From Amia ocellicauda (lineage: Eukaryota > Chordata > Actinopteri > Amiiformes > Amiidae), in assembly GCF_036373705.1 (NCBI RefSeq), contig NW_027102663.1, forward strand, positions 434,001-498,000: a DNA stretch of 64,000 nt, written 5' to 3'. Shown here one piece after another: positions 10,361 to 20,184 of the stretch. Each line of letters starts with the position of its first letter. Position 1 is the first letter of the stretch. Under the pieces are notes generated by a model that saw nothing but the letters and a program-made list of their open reading frames with translations, did not search any database and was not told the origin of the DNA. The translations under genes were made by a program, and so were the position numbers.

Positions 10361-11609
10361 ACATAACGTTTCTCCTCTGATTCACCTCAATAATGTTGTC
10401 AAACACAGCATACACGACCATATTTACAGTGCGTGGTAGAGGCTGCTTGAAACGCATCTCCAAACGCATATTGCCCGTCTTCATCAGTGAAAAATGTTGT
10501 CCACACTCTTCATCAGGGGTCAGGTTGAAACCGTACAGGGTGTAACCGCTGCAGTATTCCCGGCGATCGATCAGCAGAGTTTGATCCTTGAGATGGCGAC
10601 CCGTAGCCAGTACTAGACTGTAATATTCACGAACCGCATTGCCGTTTTCAAAGTCAGGTTGAAAAGGTCTGGATGGAACCTGCACACCATCGACGTACAA
10701 CGCTATAAATTCCGCGTTATAATGTTTAAAGTTAAAGGGGTTCTTGTTGTAAACCCCGGTAAATGCATCATTATCCACGAGACCTATAATAACCTGTTTT
10801 GGGAGCTGTCCTAGAAACAGATTTTCCTGGTTCATCACCCGTGTCCCTGCGGGGATACTGTGGACTTTCATGTAGACTCTTTCGATCGGGTACTTGGCGT
10901 TTGCCGTCATTAACGCCTGCGTGTGTCCTAGTTTAACCGCCGGGGAGACGGACACTTTTTTCACAAACTGCGAGGCCGATAATATGGTCAGTATATATTT
11001 TTCAGTATCAGGTGTCATCAGACAAAAAGCACTTTTACTACGGATCATTTTAATTTTAATGTCTACCCCGTTGAGCATGAGTTTTTCTTGGAAAAATATG
11101 TCTGCATGGATATGCCCCATTAGCTCAAAGGTCCTCCCTTCTGTTGAAGAGGCCGTTCTTTTTTGCAAACCCTTATTGAGTCCCTCTGGATCCTTGTCGT
11201 CCATAGCTTCCGGGATGTCTTTGAAGAAAAGGCCGGGGCTGAACTGTTTGCTCAGGGTCTCCTCACTATAATTAAGGATACACTCCATCATGGCTCTATA
11301 GGGGTAAGTATTGCTGCTTTGACTAATGAGCCGATCTCCCAGGGTCACATCCACCTGTGAAAACATGGTGGCCACCGGGTAATTGATGACCCCAGCGTTG
11401 GCCGTCTTCTCGATTGCATCGCCATCCTCATCAGTCACTTTACAGTTCATTAAAATAAATGTGTTATTCAAATCAATATAATCCTCGCCATTGCCAGCTA
11501 TAAAAAACTCCAGAGGGGCCGTGTCTGAAATTTCCACGATATGTTGGAGAATGAGAGATTCTTCGATTTTTGTTAGCCACGGATCTTCGTCGCCCCCTGG
11601 TGGACACAT
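10347..11609 (-). CDS. Major capsid protein, E1
   Basis: Polinton double jelly-roll major capsid protein, counterpart of 28999-30306 in E2 and recognisable from 'APLEFFIAGNGEDYIDLNNTF' onward. Part of fossil E1; its N-terminal side differs from E2. Confidence 0.85.
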   Translation of the reverse strand: MCPPGGDEDPWLTKIEESLILQHIVEISDTAPLEFFIAGNGEDYIDLNNTFILMNCKVTDEDGDAIEKTANAGVINYPVATMFSQVDVTLGDRLISQSSNTYPYRAMMECILNYSEETLSKQFSPGLFFKDIPEAMDDKDPEGLNKGLQKRTASSTEGRTFELMGHIHADIFFQEKLMLNGVDIKIKMIRSKSAFCLMTPDTEKYILTILSASQFVKKVSVSPAVKLGHTQALMTANAKYPIERVYMKVHSIPAGTRVMNQENLFLGQLPKQVIIGLVDNDAFTGVYNKNPFNFKHYNAEFIALYVDGVQVPSRPFQPDFENGNAVREYYSLVLATGRHLKDQTLLIDRREYCSGYTLYGFNLTPDEECGQHFSLMKTGNMRLEMRFKQPLPRTVNMVVYAVFDNIIEVNQRRNVMYDYY

Positions 11610-11947
11610 GCTGATTCTTCTTTTACCCCCCTCCTCGCCATTACCATGAGACCCGAACCCTCCTGATGCTCATGGCTAGCTGCCCGGTTCATAACATTGG
11701 TGAACACGTCACTAACAATATTTTTAGCCGCTGATTTCAAGTGGGGTCTGGCTATAGCAAAGCCTCTCTTAAGCAGGGGTACGGCCATTCTAAAGAGACC
11801 ACGAAAGAGTCCTCCTAGACCGGCGCCATACATTGTGGGGGCTCCTACAATACCGGGCAAGCCGTTCCCGGCTTGCATCTTGTAATAATCCACATAGGCG
11901 CTAGGATCTACATAACCCCTCGAGGTAGCCATTTTAATAATGTACAC
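11573..11947 (-). pseudogene. pVI/pX-like basic protein, E1
   Basis: Counterpart of 30309-30812 in E2: a MATSRGYVDP start and a glycine-rich amphipathic stretch (GLGGLFRGLFRMAVPLLKRG). Part of broken fossil E1. Confidence 0.7.
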
Positions 11948-12776
11948 ACTGTTTCAGGGGTCTAAAATGTAGTTTGACATTAACTTTACCGAAGCGGAAG
12001 GGTACGTTGATATTCTGATCCGATTTTACTTCGATCGTGATGTTGTCAAAGTGGATCTTTGAGACTGCTACGTAGTGTGGTTTGTCATAAGTAATTGTGA
12101 CCATGTCATTGCTTTTACCTTTAATAAGTACATTTCTCAAAAGGGTGACATAACTATCCCCAACCCTCTGGTGGGTTATGATATCCGTATACACATAAAG
12201 AGTGTAAAAGCCGCCCCACCACTTCTGAGAACCTGCTCTCTGTGTCAGAATAGAACCCTAATATACGCCCCAGTTGGCCGCTGGTTTGAATGCTAATACC
12301 TGGTTTTGACACCTTGTACACTCTGTTTTTAATAGGGTTGTAATATAGCTTGATGTTGGGGGTGCCTTCTGAGAACTGTTTATGAATCTCATCTAATATT
12401 TTATCCACATTGTCATAATAACCTCCTTGTATCGTGAATGTCCATTGATTTTAACATCATCAAAAATGGCGAAGGTGGCATCCTTATCTTGTAAAACAGC
12501 CCAAGTGTAAGGATACTGTATTTCCGCCAACCCCACTTCCCACGACCCCCTTAGATCTATAGATTTTCCAAATTGTACCGTGTAACTGGATATTTCATTT
12601 TTAGGGTATATATCGAGAGAGGCGTTACTGGGTAGAGTCACGTAGAAGCCTCCTGATTCCATCTTGAGTACCGAAAGTAATGCCCCCATCACACCCGCGG
12701 GCATGTTGTTATAAGGATTGAATATCGCAAACCTGTTGTTCCGGGACCCAACTATTGAACTTTTCAGGCCGTCCAA
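11934..12776 (-). pseudogene. Penton-like minor capsid protein, E1
   Basis: Counterpart of 30799-31645 in E2, with the FYVTLPSNASLDIYP signature. Part of broken fossil E1. Confidence 0.75.
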
Positions 12777-13818
12777 GCCATTTCACCAACACATATTTTT
12801 TCCGGTTCTGGGTCTTTTCAGCTAATATCTTTTCAACTCTGTATACACTGTCTTTACCCACAATCATTTTTTGTAACTCGGCTTCGTAAAACGTTCCTTC
12901 TATATCCTCCCCGTCATAGTCTTTTAACCGGTACACGGGGGGGTCTCTAGCCAACTGTTCGGTAACTGTAAAATATTCGTCAGAAAATGTTTGTTCATAA
13001 CCTTTGGCAAAAGTACTCCTTAGCTTTGAAACGCGAACCACATCACCGATGTTGAACTTATAAGTAGTTTTTCCCTTCTTAATAAACGGTCCGTATAATT
13101 CTATATAGACCTTAAAAGAATTACTTTGATCAACATCTATAGGCTTCATTTTAATACTGGTGTGATACCCTTGGTTGTAAGCATCGATAAAATCCTGAAC
13201 TTTATCAAAATACTTGAACGTGTTGACCGCTGTAAAATATCTCCAGATTTTGGTCTTTATGGTGCGGTTAAACCTCTCCACTACCGATGCCTTAAGCTCA
13301 TTACCGGTGGTGAAATGATATATTTTGTGTCTCTTCAGTAGATTCTGAAATTCTCTGTTGAGAAACTCTTTTCCTTTATCAGTCTGCAGTTTTTTAGGAC
13401 ATCGACCCTGGGACAATATATCCTCAAAGGCCCTTGTCACCGCCCGACCTGTTTTATTATGTAGAATGCGAGCCCAGGCATATTTTGATAACACATCGAT
13501 ACACATCAACATCAATTTGTGACCATTATTATGTTTTGATAAATTTGACATATCGACTAGATCCATTTGCCATTGTGAGTCTATGTCAGTTGCATATACG
13601 CGGTTTCTTTTAAAGTTAATCCTGAGAGGTTTATGTAAGGTATAGGCGTCTTGTTCCCGTAACCATTCTGAAACAACCACATCATTAACCTTCACTCCGG
13701 CCTCAGCGAATCCTCTTTGAAAACCCTTCTTACCCGCCAAACCCCCAATCTTGGCTGGGTTGTAGTATAGTTCCTGCATTTGGGGAGCTTGCCGAGTCAT
13801 TCTGTCAAATAACCACAC
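12709..13818 (-). CDS. Chromodomain integrase, E1
   Basis: A 369-aa retrovirus-type integrase with DDE residues (D in WQMDLVD, D in LQTDKGKEF, E in VVERFNRT) and a C-terminal chromodomain (VYRVEKIL...KYVLVKWLG...SWVPEQQ). It is full length and belongs to fossil E1. Confidence 0.93.
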   Translation of the reverse strand: MWLFDRMTRQAPQMQELYYNPAKIGGLAGKKGFQRGFAEAGVKVNDVVVSEWLREQDAYTLHKPLRINFKRNRVYATDIDSQWQMDLVDMSNLSKHNNGHKLMLMCIDVLSKYAWARILHNKTGRAVTRAFEDILSQGRCPKKLQTDKGKEFLNREFQNLLKRHKIYHFTTGNELKASVVERFNRTIKTKIWRYFTAVNTFKYFDKVQDFIDAYNQGYHTSIKMKPIDVDQSNSFKVYIELYGPFIKKGKTTYKFNIGDVVRVSKLRSTFAKGYEQTFSDEYFTVTEQLARDPPVYRLKDYDGEDIEGTFYEAELQKMIVGKDSVYRVEKILAEKTQNRKKYVLVKWLGRPEKFNSWVPEQQVCDIQSL

Positions 13819-13972
13819 AGACCCACACTATGCGCAAAGTTTTTATACAAGGTTTTTTATTCAACTTCAGGAGAGCAGATACCCCTTTTTACACATTTGA
13901 GAAAAGTATAACATACACAACAATTTTTTCTACGGTCCAGACAAAAAGAAATCAGATGATTGGTTACTTGAT

Positions 13973-14370
13973 CTATATCAACAAATATACCTGTTTCTTT
14001 ATCTTGTAGGCACACACCTCAGTTACATATGTAAATAAAAAACCAATATGACCTATTTTAAAAGTAAACAGAGGTGTATTAAACATGCTCAGTAAAAGGT
14101 CATTCAGATGTTGATGAAATGGCCTAATATCATTCTTGGCCCCCTTGAGCGCTTCATCCCAGTGTTCGTACCCTCCGGTCTTTGTTACAGCAGCCATTAA
14201 CTTTTCCAGGTTTGAAAGTTGATCCTCATCGATGGTTAAATCTGTAGAGAAAAGGCTCGCTATGGCTACTTTTCTGTCAAGCACATGGTGTAATAGCGCT
14301 CTCAGGTTAGCTGCATGGTTAGCTGTTGATGACAGAACCAGTTGCAGAAGCAGTCCAGAACATTCCCCAT
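13973..14370 (-). CDS. Accessory protein of about 132 aa, possible Bcl-2-like, E1
   Basis: Counterpart of 32842-33234 in E2, where it is described. Part of fossil E1. Confidence 0.5.
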
Positions 14371-14382
14371 GTTCAAAGTCCC

Positions 14383-15231
14383 TTAGTTCAGGTCAGAGTC
14401 TGAATCAGTGGCGTAGATGTCGAATTCTTCGTCGCTGCCCCCAGCTTTAACTTCTTTACGGAAGAAATAAGCTTTTAGCTTGCCAGCGGTTTTTCTACTC
14501 GGCTCATCCAGGTCATTGAGCAGCTGCCCAAGTTTCTCTGTTATAAACGGCTCCTTTTTCAGCTCCAGCAAAATCTCATCTATGATTTTCTGGACTTGTC
14601 CCGCAGTGACATGTATGTGGGAGTAAGACAGCGCCTTGATTAGTGCCGGTTTCAGCCACGGTTTGTTCAGTCTTCTGTAAAACACGTTGAAATAGAACAG
14701 GAAATAGTAACGGTCTGGTTCAAACAAACAACTGTGTCTCAACTGACTGGGGTGATTCACTTCACACCCCCGACAGACTTCTTTCAGAGCTCGGTCGATG
14801 AGAGCACTCAGAATATACACCAGGGTGCTTTTAACTACTCTGCTTACTTGGTCACATACCCCGGGCATAAATCCTGCGTATTCATCACGCCCCCGGGACA
14901 GTCCGATGCTCATTGGGTCGCCTGGTGGTTTGTGGGGTGTTTCTACATCCATTGGACTGACCCCCTCCTGAGACGCACAGACGGTAGACAGTTCGGCAAA
15001 ATCGAGGCCCTCCATGAGCTCCAGAGGCTGGGGATCCCCGAGACTCATTTGGACATCTATCGCACCGCATGTTGTTTCGTCCTGAGGGACCGGGGTCTGA
15101 GGTCTTGGAGGGTAACCGCAGTCAGAGGGTTCCGGAGTATATACAAAATCTGGGGAATAGAACCAGGGGTGATCCCGGGTTTGATGAGGCCTGTAGAGCC
15201 TGTCGACGTCCGCAGCTTTCGGGTAAGACAT
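14383..15231 (-). CDS. Accessory protein with Cys/His motif, E1
   Basis: A 282-aa protein of unknown function, full length here and the counterpart of 33247-34095 in E2. It has the conserved CRGCEVNHPSQLRHSCL block and an acidic tail (TDSDSDLN). Part of fossil E1. Confidence 0.75.
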   Translation of the reverse strand: MSYPKAADVDRLYRPHQTRDHPWFYSPDFVYTPEPSDCGYPPRPQTPVPQDETTCGAIDVQMSLGDPQPLELMEGLDFAELSTVCASQEGVSPMDVETPHKPPGDPMSIGLSRGRDEYAGFMPGVCDQVSRVVKSTLVYILSALIDRALKEVCRGCEVNHPSQLRHSCLFEPDRYYFLFYFNVFYRRLNKPWLKPALIKALSYSHIHVTAGQVQKIIDEILLELKKEPFITEKLGQLLNDLDEPSRKTAGKLKAYFFRKEVKAGGSDEEFDIYATDSDSDLN

Positions 15232-15329
15232 TCTCTTTAATTTTAAACCATGAATGAATTGTTGCGCCTTTTATCCTATCTCTTCACTACGTCACGACAC
15301 ACCGCCCTCTTAGAAGAGAGTAGCCCCTG

Positions 15330-15842
15330 AGCCGTCAGACGGCGTCAAACATAATTTCAGTAACCTGTTTTTCTGGATCCTCCACACCCCCTTCAATAGG
15401 GTTTGTAATCAGGGTACTGCTAAACAAAACCTTACGATCTGTAGTTAGAGATAGACTCTTCACCACTCTACCATAGTTCTGCAAGCTTTCCCATTCACCA
15501 CCTTTCAAAACCCTGAGTCGGAGACTCCATTTTGCATTCTCTTGGACCCTCTTGCAAGCCTTCTAGAGTCTTATCCACAAGCCCCAGATCTCTCCAGGCC
15601 ATCACCTTCAACCAGTCCTCATAAGAGTATTCAATTACCGTCTCAAAAGATTCCAACGTACCCTCCTTCTCTCCCAAAGCAAAAAGCTCCACTCCAACAT
15701 AGCTGGGATCCCTTTTAAAGCGGTAACCCCGTCGAGCCCCCCAGAACAACACCCAGGAGCGTTCAATCTTTAAATTGGTGAGTACAGGAACCCTTGCCCG
15801 GGATTGTTTCTTGCGGGGTTTCATGTTGATGTCGCTGGACAT
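15330..15842 (-). pseudogene. Terminal accessory gene remnant, E1
   Basis: Matches part of the gene at 34174-34884 in E2 and belongs to broken fossil E1. A TATTTAAG box lies upstream on the - strand. Confidence 0.6.
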
Positions 15843-15960
15843 GTTGAAGAAGCGGGATGTTTCTGATGCTGAGAATTAAAGAGGTATTGCCTAAAAGCAG
15901 CGCGGGTTCTTAAATAGAGAGGAGAGTTTCGGGGCATTACCTTCAGAGGGGTGGGGGTAT

Positions 15961-16145
15961 TTATGGGTGGCCTTGTTGTTCAGGGTTTTATGGGTGTACA
16001 CTTTCTGACGGATATGACGTAGGAATAATTAAGGAAATAACTCTACCTAAAATCACGCCCCCCAATTACGACGTAGGAATATTAATAAGCTTAGGGCATA
16101 CATCATAACAAAATAGGCCGCGCCCAAAAAACCCTACAATCTACT
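15961..16145. repeat. Right terminal inverted repeat of E1
   Basis: 185 bp matching the inverted left end of E2, followed by CTTATG (16146-16151) and the A half of the tRNA repeat. Confidence 0.92.
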
Positions 16146-16797
16146 CTTATGTAGTTGAAGGCGCAGTATAGCTCTGATAGTCTGGTGGTGACGGAAGACC
16201 ACCAGCCGTTTGAACAAGCCATTCAGCATCACCTTGTTGGGCTAAGTGCAGGCACTGTCAGAGCGCAGGGCGACCTGCCTTTGAAAGAGTTTCCTAAGTG
16301 TCCCGAAATCGGTGCACTCAGAGCGTCCGTCCGTCGACAGGTTGAAATTGTAAACGCGGGTGTAGCCACTTTTAATTAAAATCTGATGATGATGATGATG
16401 ATGATGCTGTTCTTGCTGTTGTTCTTGTTGTTCTTGTTGTCGTCGTGGTCGCTGTCATTATTATTGTTAAAGTAAAGCAGTAGATAGATTTGTTGCTACC
16501 GTAAGGTGTAGAAGGCACAATAGCTCTGTGATTGTCTGATGGTGGCACAAGACAAGCAGCAGCTGTTTGAACAAGCCATTGAGCATCACCTTGTTGGGGT
16601 AATTGTAAGTCTTGTCACAGCTCAGGGCGTTCTTCCTTTGAAAGAGTTTCCAAAGTGTCCTGATGTGCCCTTGAGCAATGCAAAATAGGTCAGTGAAAAT
16701 AGAAACCTTTATCTCACAGGCTGGCCCACGGGAAACGCCTGTGTGCGTTTTACCAGCCGGCTTCGATAGGAGTTATTCGAAACACCAGGACGGGTCG

Positions 16798-16870
16798 TTT
16801 TCCGTAGTGTAGTGGCTATCACGTTCGCCTCACACGCGAAAGGTCCCCGGTTCGAAACCGGGCGGAAACA
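16798..16870 (+). tRNA. tRNA-Val (CAC), first base altered
   Basis: A 73-nt tRNA with intact anticodon (loop CTCACAC) and T arms. The first base is T instead of G, so the first acceptor pair (1-72) is lost. Transcription by Pol III could still occur because the A and B boxes are intact; charging and processing are doubtful. Confidence 0.85.
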
Positions 16871-17477
16871 ACCCGTGGTGCACGCGTGCCAGTGCCGTGT
16901 TACCCGTCCCCCATCTCTCTGCCCCAAGGGTGGCTGTAGTTTTCTCTTCCTCGGAGTGGCAAGAAATCCTGACCTTGAGAACAAACGATGTAAGAAGGGT
17001 AGCTTTGCGAGGCGCTGCAACTGACACTTTTAAAATCGATACATGTTGTTGCTGTTACAATACGACCGTAGCAGGATCGGCGACATTGCTGTTACTCTTA
17101 TGTAGTTGAAGGCGCAAAATAGCTCTGATAGTCTGGTGGTGACGGAAGACCACCAGCCGTTTGAACAAGCCATTCAGCATCACCTTGTTGGGCTAAGTGC
17201 AGGCACTGTCTGATCGCAGGGCGTCCTGCCTTTGAAAGAGTTTCCGAAGTATCCCGAAATCGGTGCACTCAGAGCGTCCGTCCGTCGACAGGATGAAATT
17301 GTAAACGCTGGTGTAGCCACTTTTAATTAAAATCTGATGATGATGATGATGATGATGTTGTTGTTCTTGTTGATGTTGTTGTTCTTGTTGTTGTTCTTGT
17401 TGTCGTCGTGGTCGCCGTCATTATTATTGTTAAAGTAAAGCAGTAGTTAGATTTGTTGCTACCGTAAGGTGTAGAAG

Positions 17478-18159
17478 GCACAATAGCTCTGATAGTCTGG
17501 TGGTGAAGGAAGACCACCAGCCGTTTGAACATGCCATTCAGCATCACCTTGTTGGGCTAAGTGCAGGCACTGTCAGAGCGCAGGGCGTCCTGCCTTTGAA
17601 AGAGTTTCCAAAGTGTCCTGATGTGCCCTTGAGCAATGCAAAATAGGTCAGTGAAAATAGAAACCTTTATCTCACAGGCTGGCCCACGGGAAACGCTTGT
17701 GCGCGTTTTACCAGCCTGCTTCGATGGGAGCCATTCGAAACGCCAGGACGGGTCGGTTTTACCAGCAGTCTCCAACGGTAACCGTTCTAAGCAAGAGGTG
17801 ACGGTGTCAGTTTCCGAAGTGTAGCGGTTATCACGTTCTCCTAACGCACGAAAGGTCCCCGGTTTGAAACCGGGCGGAAAGAGCCTGCTGTGGGCCGGCC
17901 CTTTTCGTCCTGCTTGCCCTCGTGGTTCCCCGGAGGCGGTAGGTGGCTTTTCTTCATTGGAGTTTCCGAAATTGGTGGACTCAGAGCGTCCGTCCGTCGA
18001 CAGGTTGAAATTGTAAACGCTGGTGTAGCCACTTTTAATTAAAATCTGATGATGATGTTATTGTTCTTGTTGTTGTTGTTGTTGTTCTTGTTTTTCTTTT
18101 TGTCGTCGAGGTCGCCGTCATTATTATTGTTAAAGTAAAGCTACCGTAAGGTGTAGAAG
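17478..18159. repeat. Hybrid B/A tRNA-repeat unit
   Basis: The unit begins with an A-type leader, switches to a B-type leader (LOCUS text 'CAGGCTGGCCCACGGG'), and at the point where tRNA-Val(CAC) should begin switches back to the A-type sequence that precedes tRNA-Val(AAC). The switch falls at GTTTTACCAG-like sequence shared by both halves. This is direct evidence for unequal recombination inside the array. Confidence 0.75.
17810..17882 (+). pseudogene. Degenerate tRNA-Val (AAC)
   Basis: It aligns over all 73 nt to the AAC tRNAs and keeps the anticodon AAC. The anticodon stem is disrupted (TTCTC against GCACG-type sequence), the T loop is GGTTTGAAACC instead of GGTTCGAAACC (weakening the B box), and the last acceptor base no longer pairs with the first. 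It is probably a tRNA pseudogene. Confidence 0.8.
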
Positions 18160-18442
18160 GCACAATAGCTCTGTGATTGTCTGATGGTGGCACAAGATGA
18201 GCAGCAGCTGTTTGAACAAGCCAGTGAGCATCACCTTGTTGGGGTAAGTCTAAGTCTTGTCATAGCTCAGGGCGTTCTTCCTTTGAAAGAGTTTCCAAAG
18301 TGTCCTGATGTGTCCTTGAGCAATGCAAAATAGGTCAGTGAAAATAGAAACCTTTATCTCACAGGCTGGCCCACGGGAAACGCCTGTGCGCGTTTTACCA
18401 GCCGGCTTCGATGGGAGCCATTCGAAACACCAGGACAGGTCG

Positions 18443-18515
18443 GTTTCCGTAGTGTAGTGGCTATCACGTTCGCCTCACACGCGACAGGTCCCTGGTTCGA
18501 AACCGGGCGGAAACA
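18443..18515 (+). tRNA. tRNA-Val (CAC), mildly altered
   Basis: A 73-nt tRNA with anticodon CAC and an intact acceptor stem. One anticodon-stem pair is lost (TTCGC against GCGAC) and a T-stem pair is a G-U wobble. It lies 223 bp upstream of the left end of E2, so it is the tRNA nearest the insertion. Function is possible. Confidence 0.87.
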
Positions 18516-18732
18516 ACCCGCGGTGCACGCGTGCTAGTGCTTTGTTATCTGTCCCTGTAACGCGGCCGGCCATCGTTTTCTCTTCCTCGGAGTGTCAAGA
18601 AATCCTGACCTTGAGAACAAACGATCACAGAAGGGTAGCTTTGCGAGGCGCTGGAACTGACAGTTTTAAAATCGATACATGTTGTTGCTGTTACAATACG
18701 ACCGTAGCAGGATCGGCGACATTGCTGTTACT

Positions 18733-18738
18733 CTTATG
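18733..18738. repeat. Left 6-bp target-site duplication of E2
   Basis: CTTATG immediately precedes the element terminus AGTAGATAG. The same six bases follow the right end at 35187. An uninterrupted repeat junction (for example 17097-17108) reads CTTATGTAGTTG once, giving the empty-site form. Confidence 0.93.
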
Positions 18739-18923
18739 AGTAGATAGTAGGGTTTTATGGGCGCGGCCTATTTTGTTATGACGTATGCCCTAAGCTTATT
18801 AATATTCCTACGTCATAATTGGGGGGCGTGATTTTAGGTAGAGTTATTTCCTTAATTATTCCTACGTCATATCCGTCAGAAAGTGTACACCCATAAAACC
18901 CTGAACAACAAGGCCGCCCATAA
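18739..18923. repeat. Left terminal inverted repeat of E2
   Basis: 185 bp, inverted at 35003-35186 with only a few differences. It starts AGTAGATAGTAGGG, fitting the 5'-AG termini known for Polintons. It contains three TGACGTA/TACGTCA motifs resembling ATF/CREB sites and a GGGGGGCGTG box resembling an Sp1/KLF site. Confidence 0.95.
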
Positions 18924-20111
18924 CCTGTTGTTCTTGTTGTTCTTGTTGGTCAACTGTAGAGTGTGAATGGGTCGGCTCTTCCTGTAGTGTTTGGGGGTCT
19001 TTTTAAAATATACATGTAATGGTTTAGTAAATCTAAACCGTTATAAGATCAACAAGTTCTGTTGTCTGTAATGGTCCCAGGTCTTAACAATGCCAGTTTT
19101 GAATAGTGCGTTTATCATATTCACACTGTCTCTGTGTGTCTCTCTCTCTCTCTCGCCCAATCATTTTATAAGATCAACAAGTTCTGTTGTCTGTTATGAT
19201 CCCAGGTCCTAACAATGCCTGTTTTGCATAGGGTACTTATGTTATCCACACTGTATCTGGCTCTGTCTCTCCCCTCAAATTTAATTAAAAATAAAATTAA
19301 AAAAGAGGGTGTGTGTGTGGGTGTTTGTGTGTATAGGTTAATTGTTTAAAAAAAAAAAAAAAAAAAGCTGTGGTTATATTTTATCTCTCACATAATGTGT
19401 TCAGTCGTTTTACTTAAATACATTCTAGGGTCTTAAAGCTCATAAGAGTTAGACTTAAGATAAGGATATGCTTTTAAGGTATTTTAGCAGTCTCAATCCC
19501 TGATGATAAGGAATCGTTTAAAAAATAAAAACAACTGATCACTCAATGCTAAATAGATCACAACACTCAAGGCTAAATCACTCACACCATGGGTGGCGGG
19601 GGTGGGCTCAGACAACAGTACGTATGGCATGTGGTATCAAAACATTCAGAATACTTTTAACCTACATAATTTATAAGCTTTGTAAAATAAACCCAAATAT
19701 CTCTTTTGCGGGGATAAACGCTGTTCTGAGTAGTTTGTGACTTGTATAATACAAAACAAAGCATCGCTATTAAAAAAAAAAAAAAATCACTGTAAAAGCG
19801 CTAGTTATTTTAGATCTTTATAGTTATTTTCTTCGCTCAGGTTGTTTTTTAGCGCTTATAAAGGCCTGAAATATTCTTAGTGGTTTGTTGACTATAGGTC
19901 ATGATGCTTAAAAATATTTTTTTGAGAGACCTAAAGGTTCTAATAAAAGTTTAGAGTAGAGAGGAAGAGATCGTCTCCATCTTGGTTTCTATTTGAAATT
20001 TGATGCAGTGTCATTTTATTGGTTGGTTTTGATATGTTAATTGGTAACAGGGCGGCACAAAGGCCAGACCAGAACAATGCCTTACAAGCAGATCCGGCAT
20101 GTGGCCATCAG
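18924..20111. other. Non-coding left arm of E2
   Basis: AT-rich arm without a credible gene. It holds a 125-bp tandem duplication, CT and GT microsatellites, A-homopolymers near 19349 and 19770, and a cluster of short repeats (ATCACTCAA / GCTAAAT) near 19540-19590. An origin or regulatory role is possible but cannot be shown here. Confidence 0.7.
19043..19290. repeat. 125-bp tandem duplication in the E2 left arm
   Basis: Two diverged copies begin at 19043 and 19168, each starting ATAAGATCAACAAGTTCTG and running through a CT-rich tract. The same pair occurs in E3, so it predates amplification. Confidence 0.8.
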
Positions 20112-20119
20112 TATAAGTA
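20112..20119 (+). promoter_or_regulatory. TATA-like box, left accessory gene of E2
   Basis: TATAAGTA lies about 70 bp before the first candidate exon. It is flanked by an inverted pair (AGACCAGA upstream, TCTGGTCT downstream) conserved in all copies. Confidence 0.55.
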
Positions 20120-20184
20120 TGAAGGTCTGGTCTTCAGCTCGACAGACTCATACTGACCTTTCGATTTAAGACTAAAGATCAACA

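Larger units (their letters stand above)
3227..16145 (+). mobile_element. Polinton copy E1 (left end missing)
   Basis: Polinton/adintovirus-like element lacking the left terminal repeat and the outer left arm; it begins directly against the tRNA repeat. Parts in order are the left-arm remainder, the multi-exon accessory region, a polymerase remnant, packaging ATPase, pX-like and coiled-coil-like genes on +, then protease, major capsid, pVI/pX-like, penton, integrase and three accessory genes on -, and the right terminal repeat. It is a broken fossil with about seven or more breaks. It is nearly identical to E4 at an almost constant offset and shares the same left boundary, so the two are recent duplicates. 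Confidence 0.95.
16146..18738. repeat. tRNA-Val tandem-repeat spacer 2
   Basis: The longest spacer has five halves: short A (16152-16514), B with tRNA-Val(CAC) (16515-17102), short A (17103-17477), a hybrid unit with a degenerate tRNA-Val(AAC) (17478-18159) and B with tRNA-Val(CAC) (18160-18738). The short A halves look like deletion derivatives in which the AAC tRNA part is gone. The last six bases, CTTATG, are the left target duplication of E2. No protein gene is supported. Confidence 0.9.

Noticed and set aside
10894-11271. 125-codon + strand frame opposite the major capsid gene
   Set aside because: A shadow of the capsid coding strand; no start context or family match.
17323-17547. Threonine-rich minus-strand frame
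   Set aside because: It is the translation of the (GAT)n/(GTT)n microsatellite on the opposite strand; low complexity, no gene evidence.
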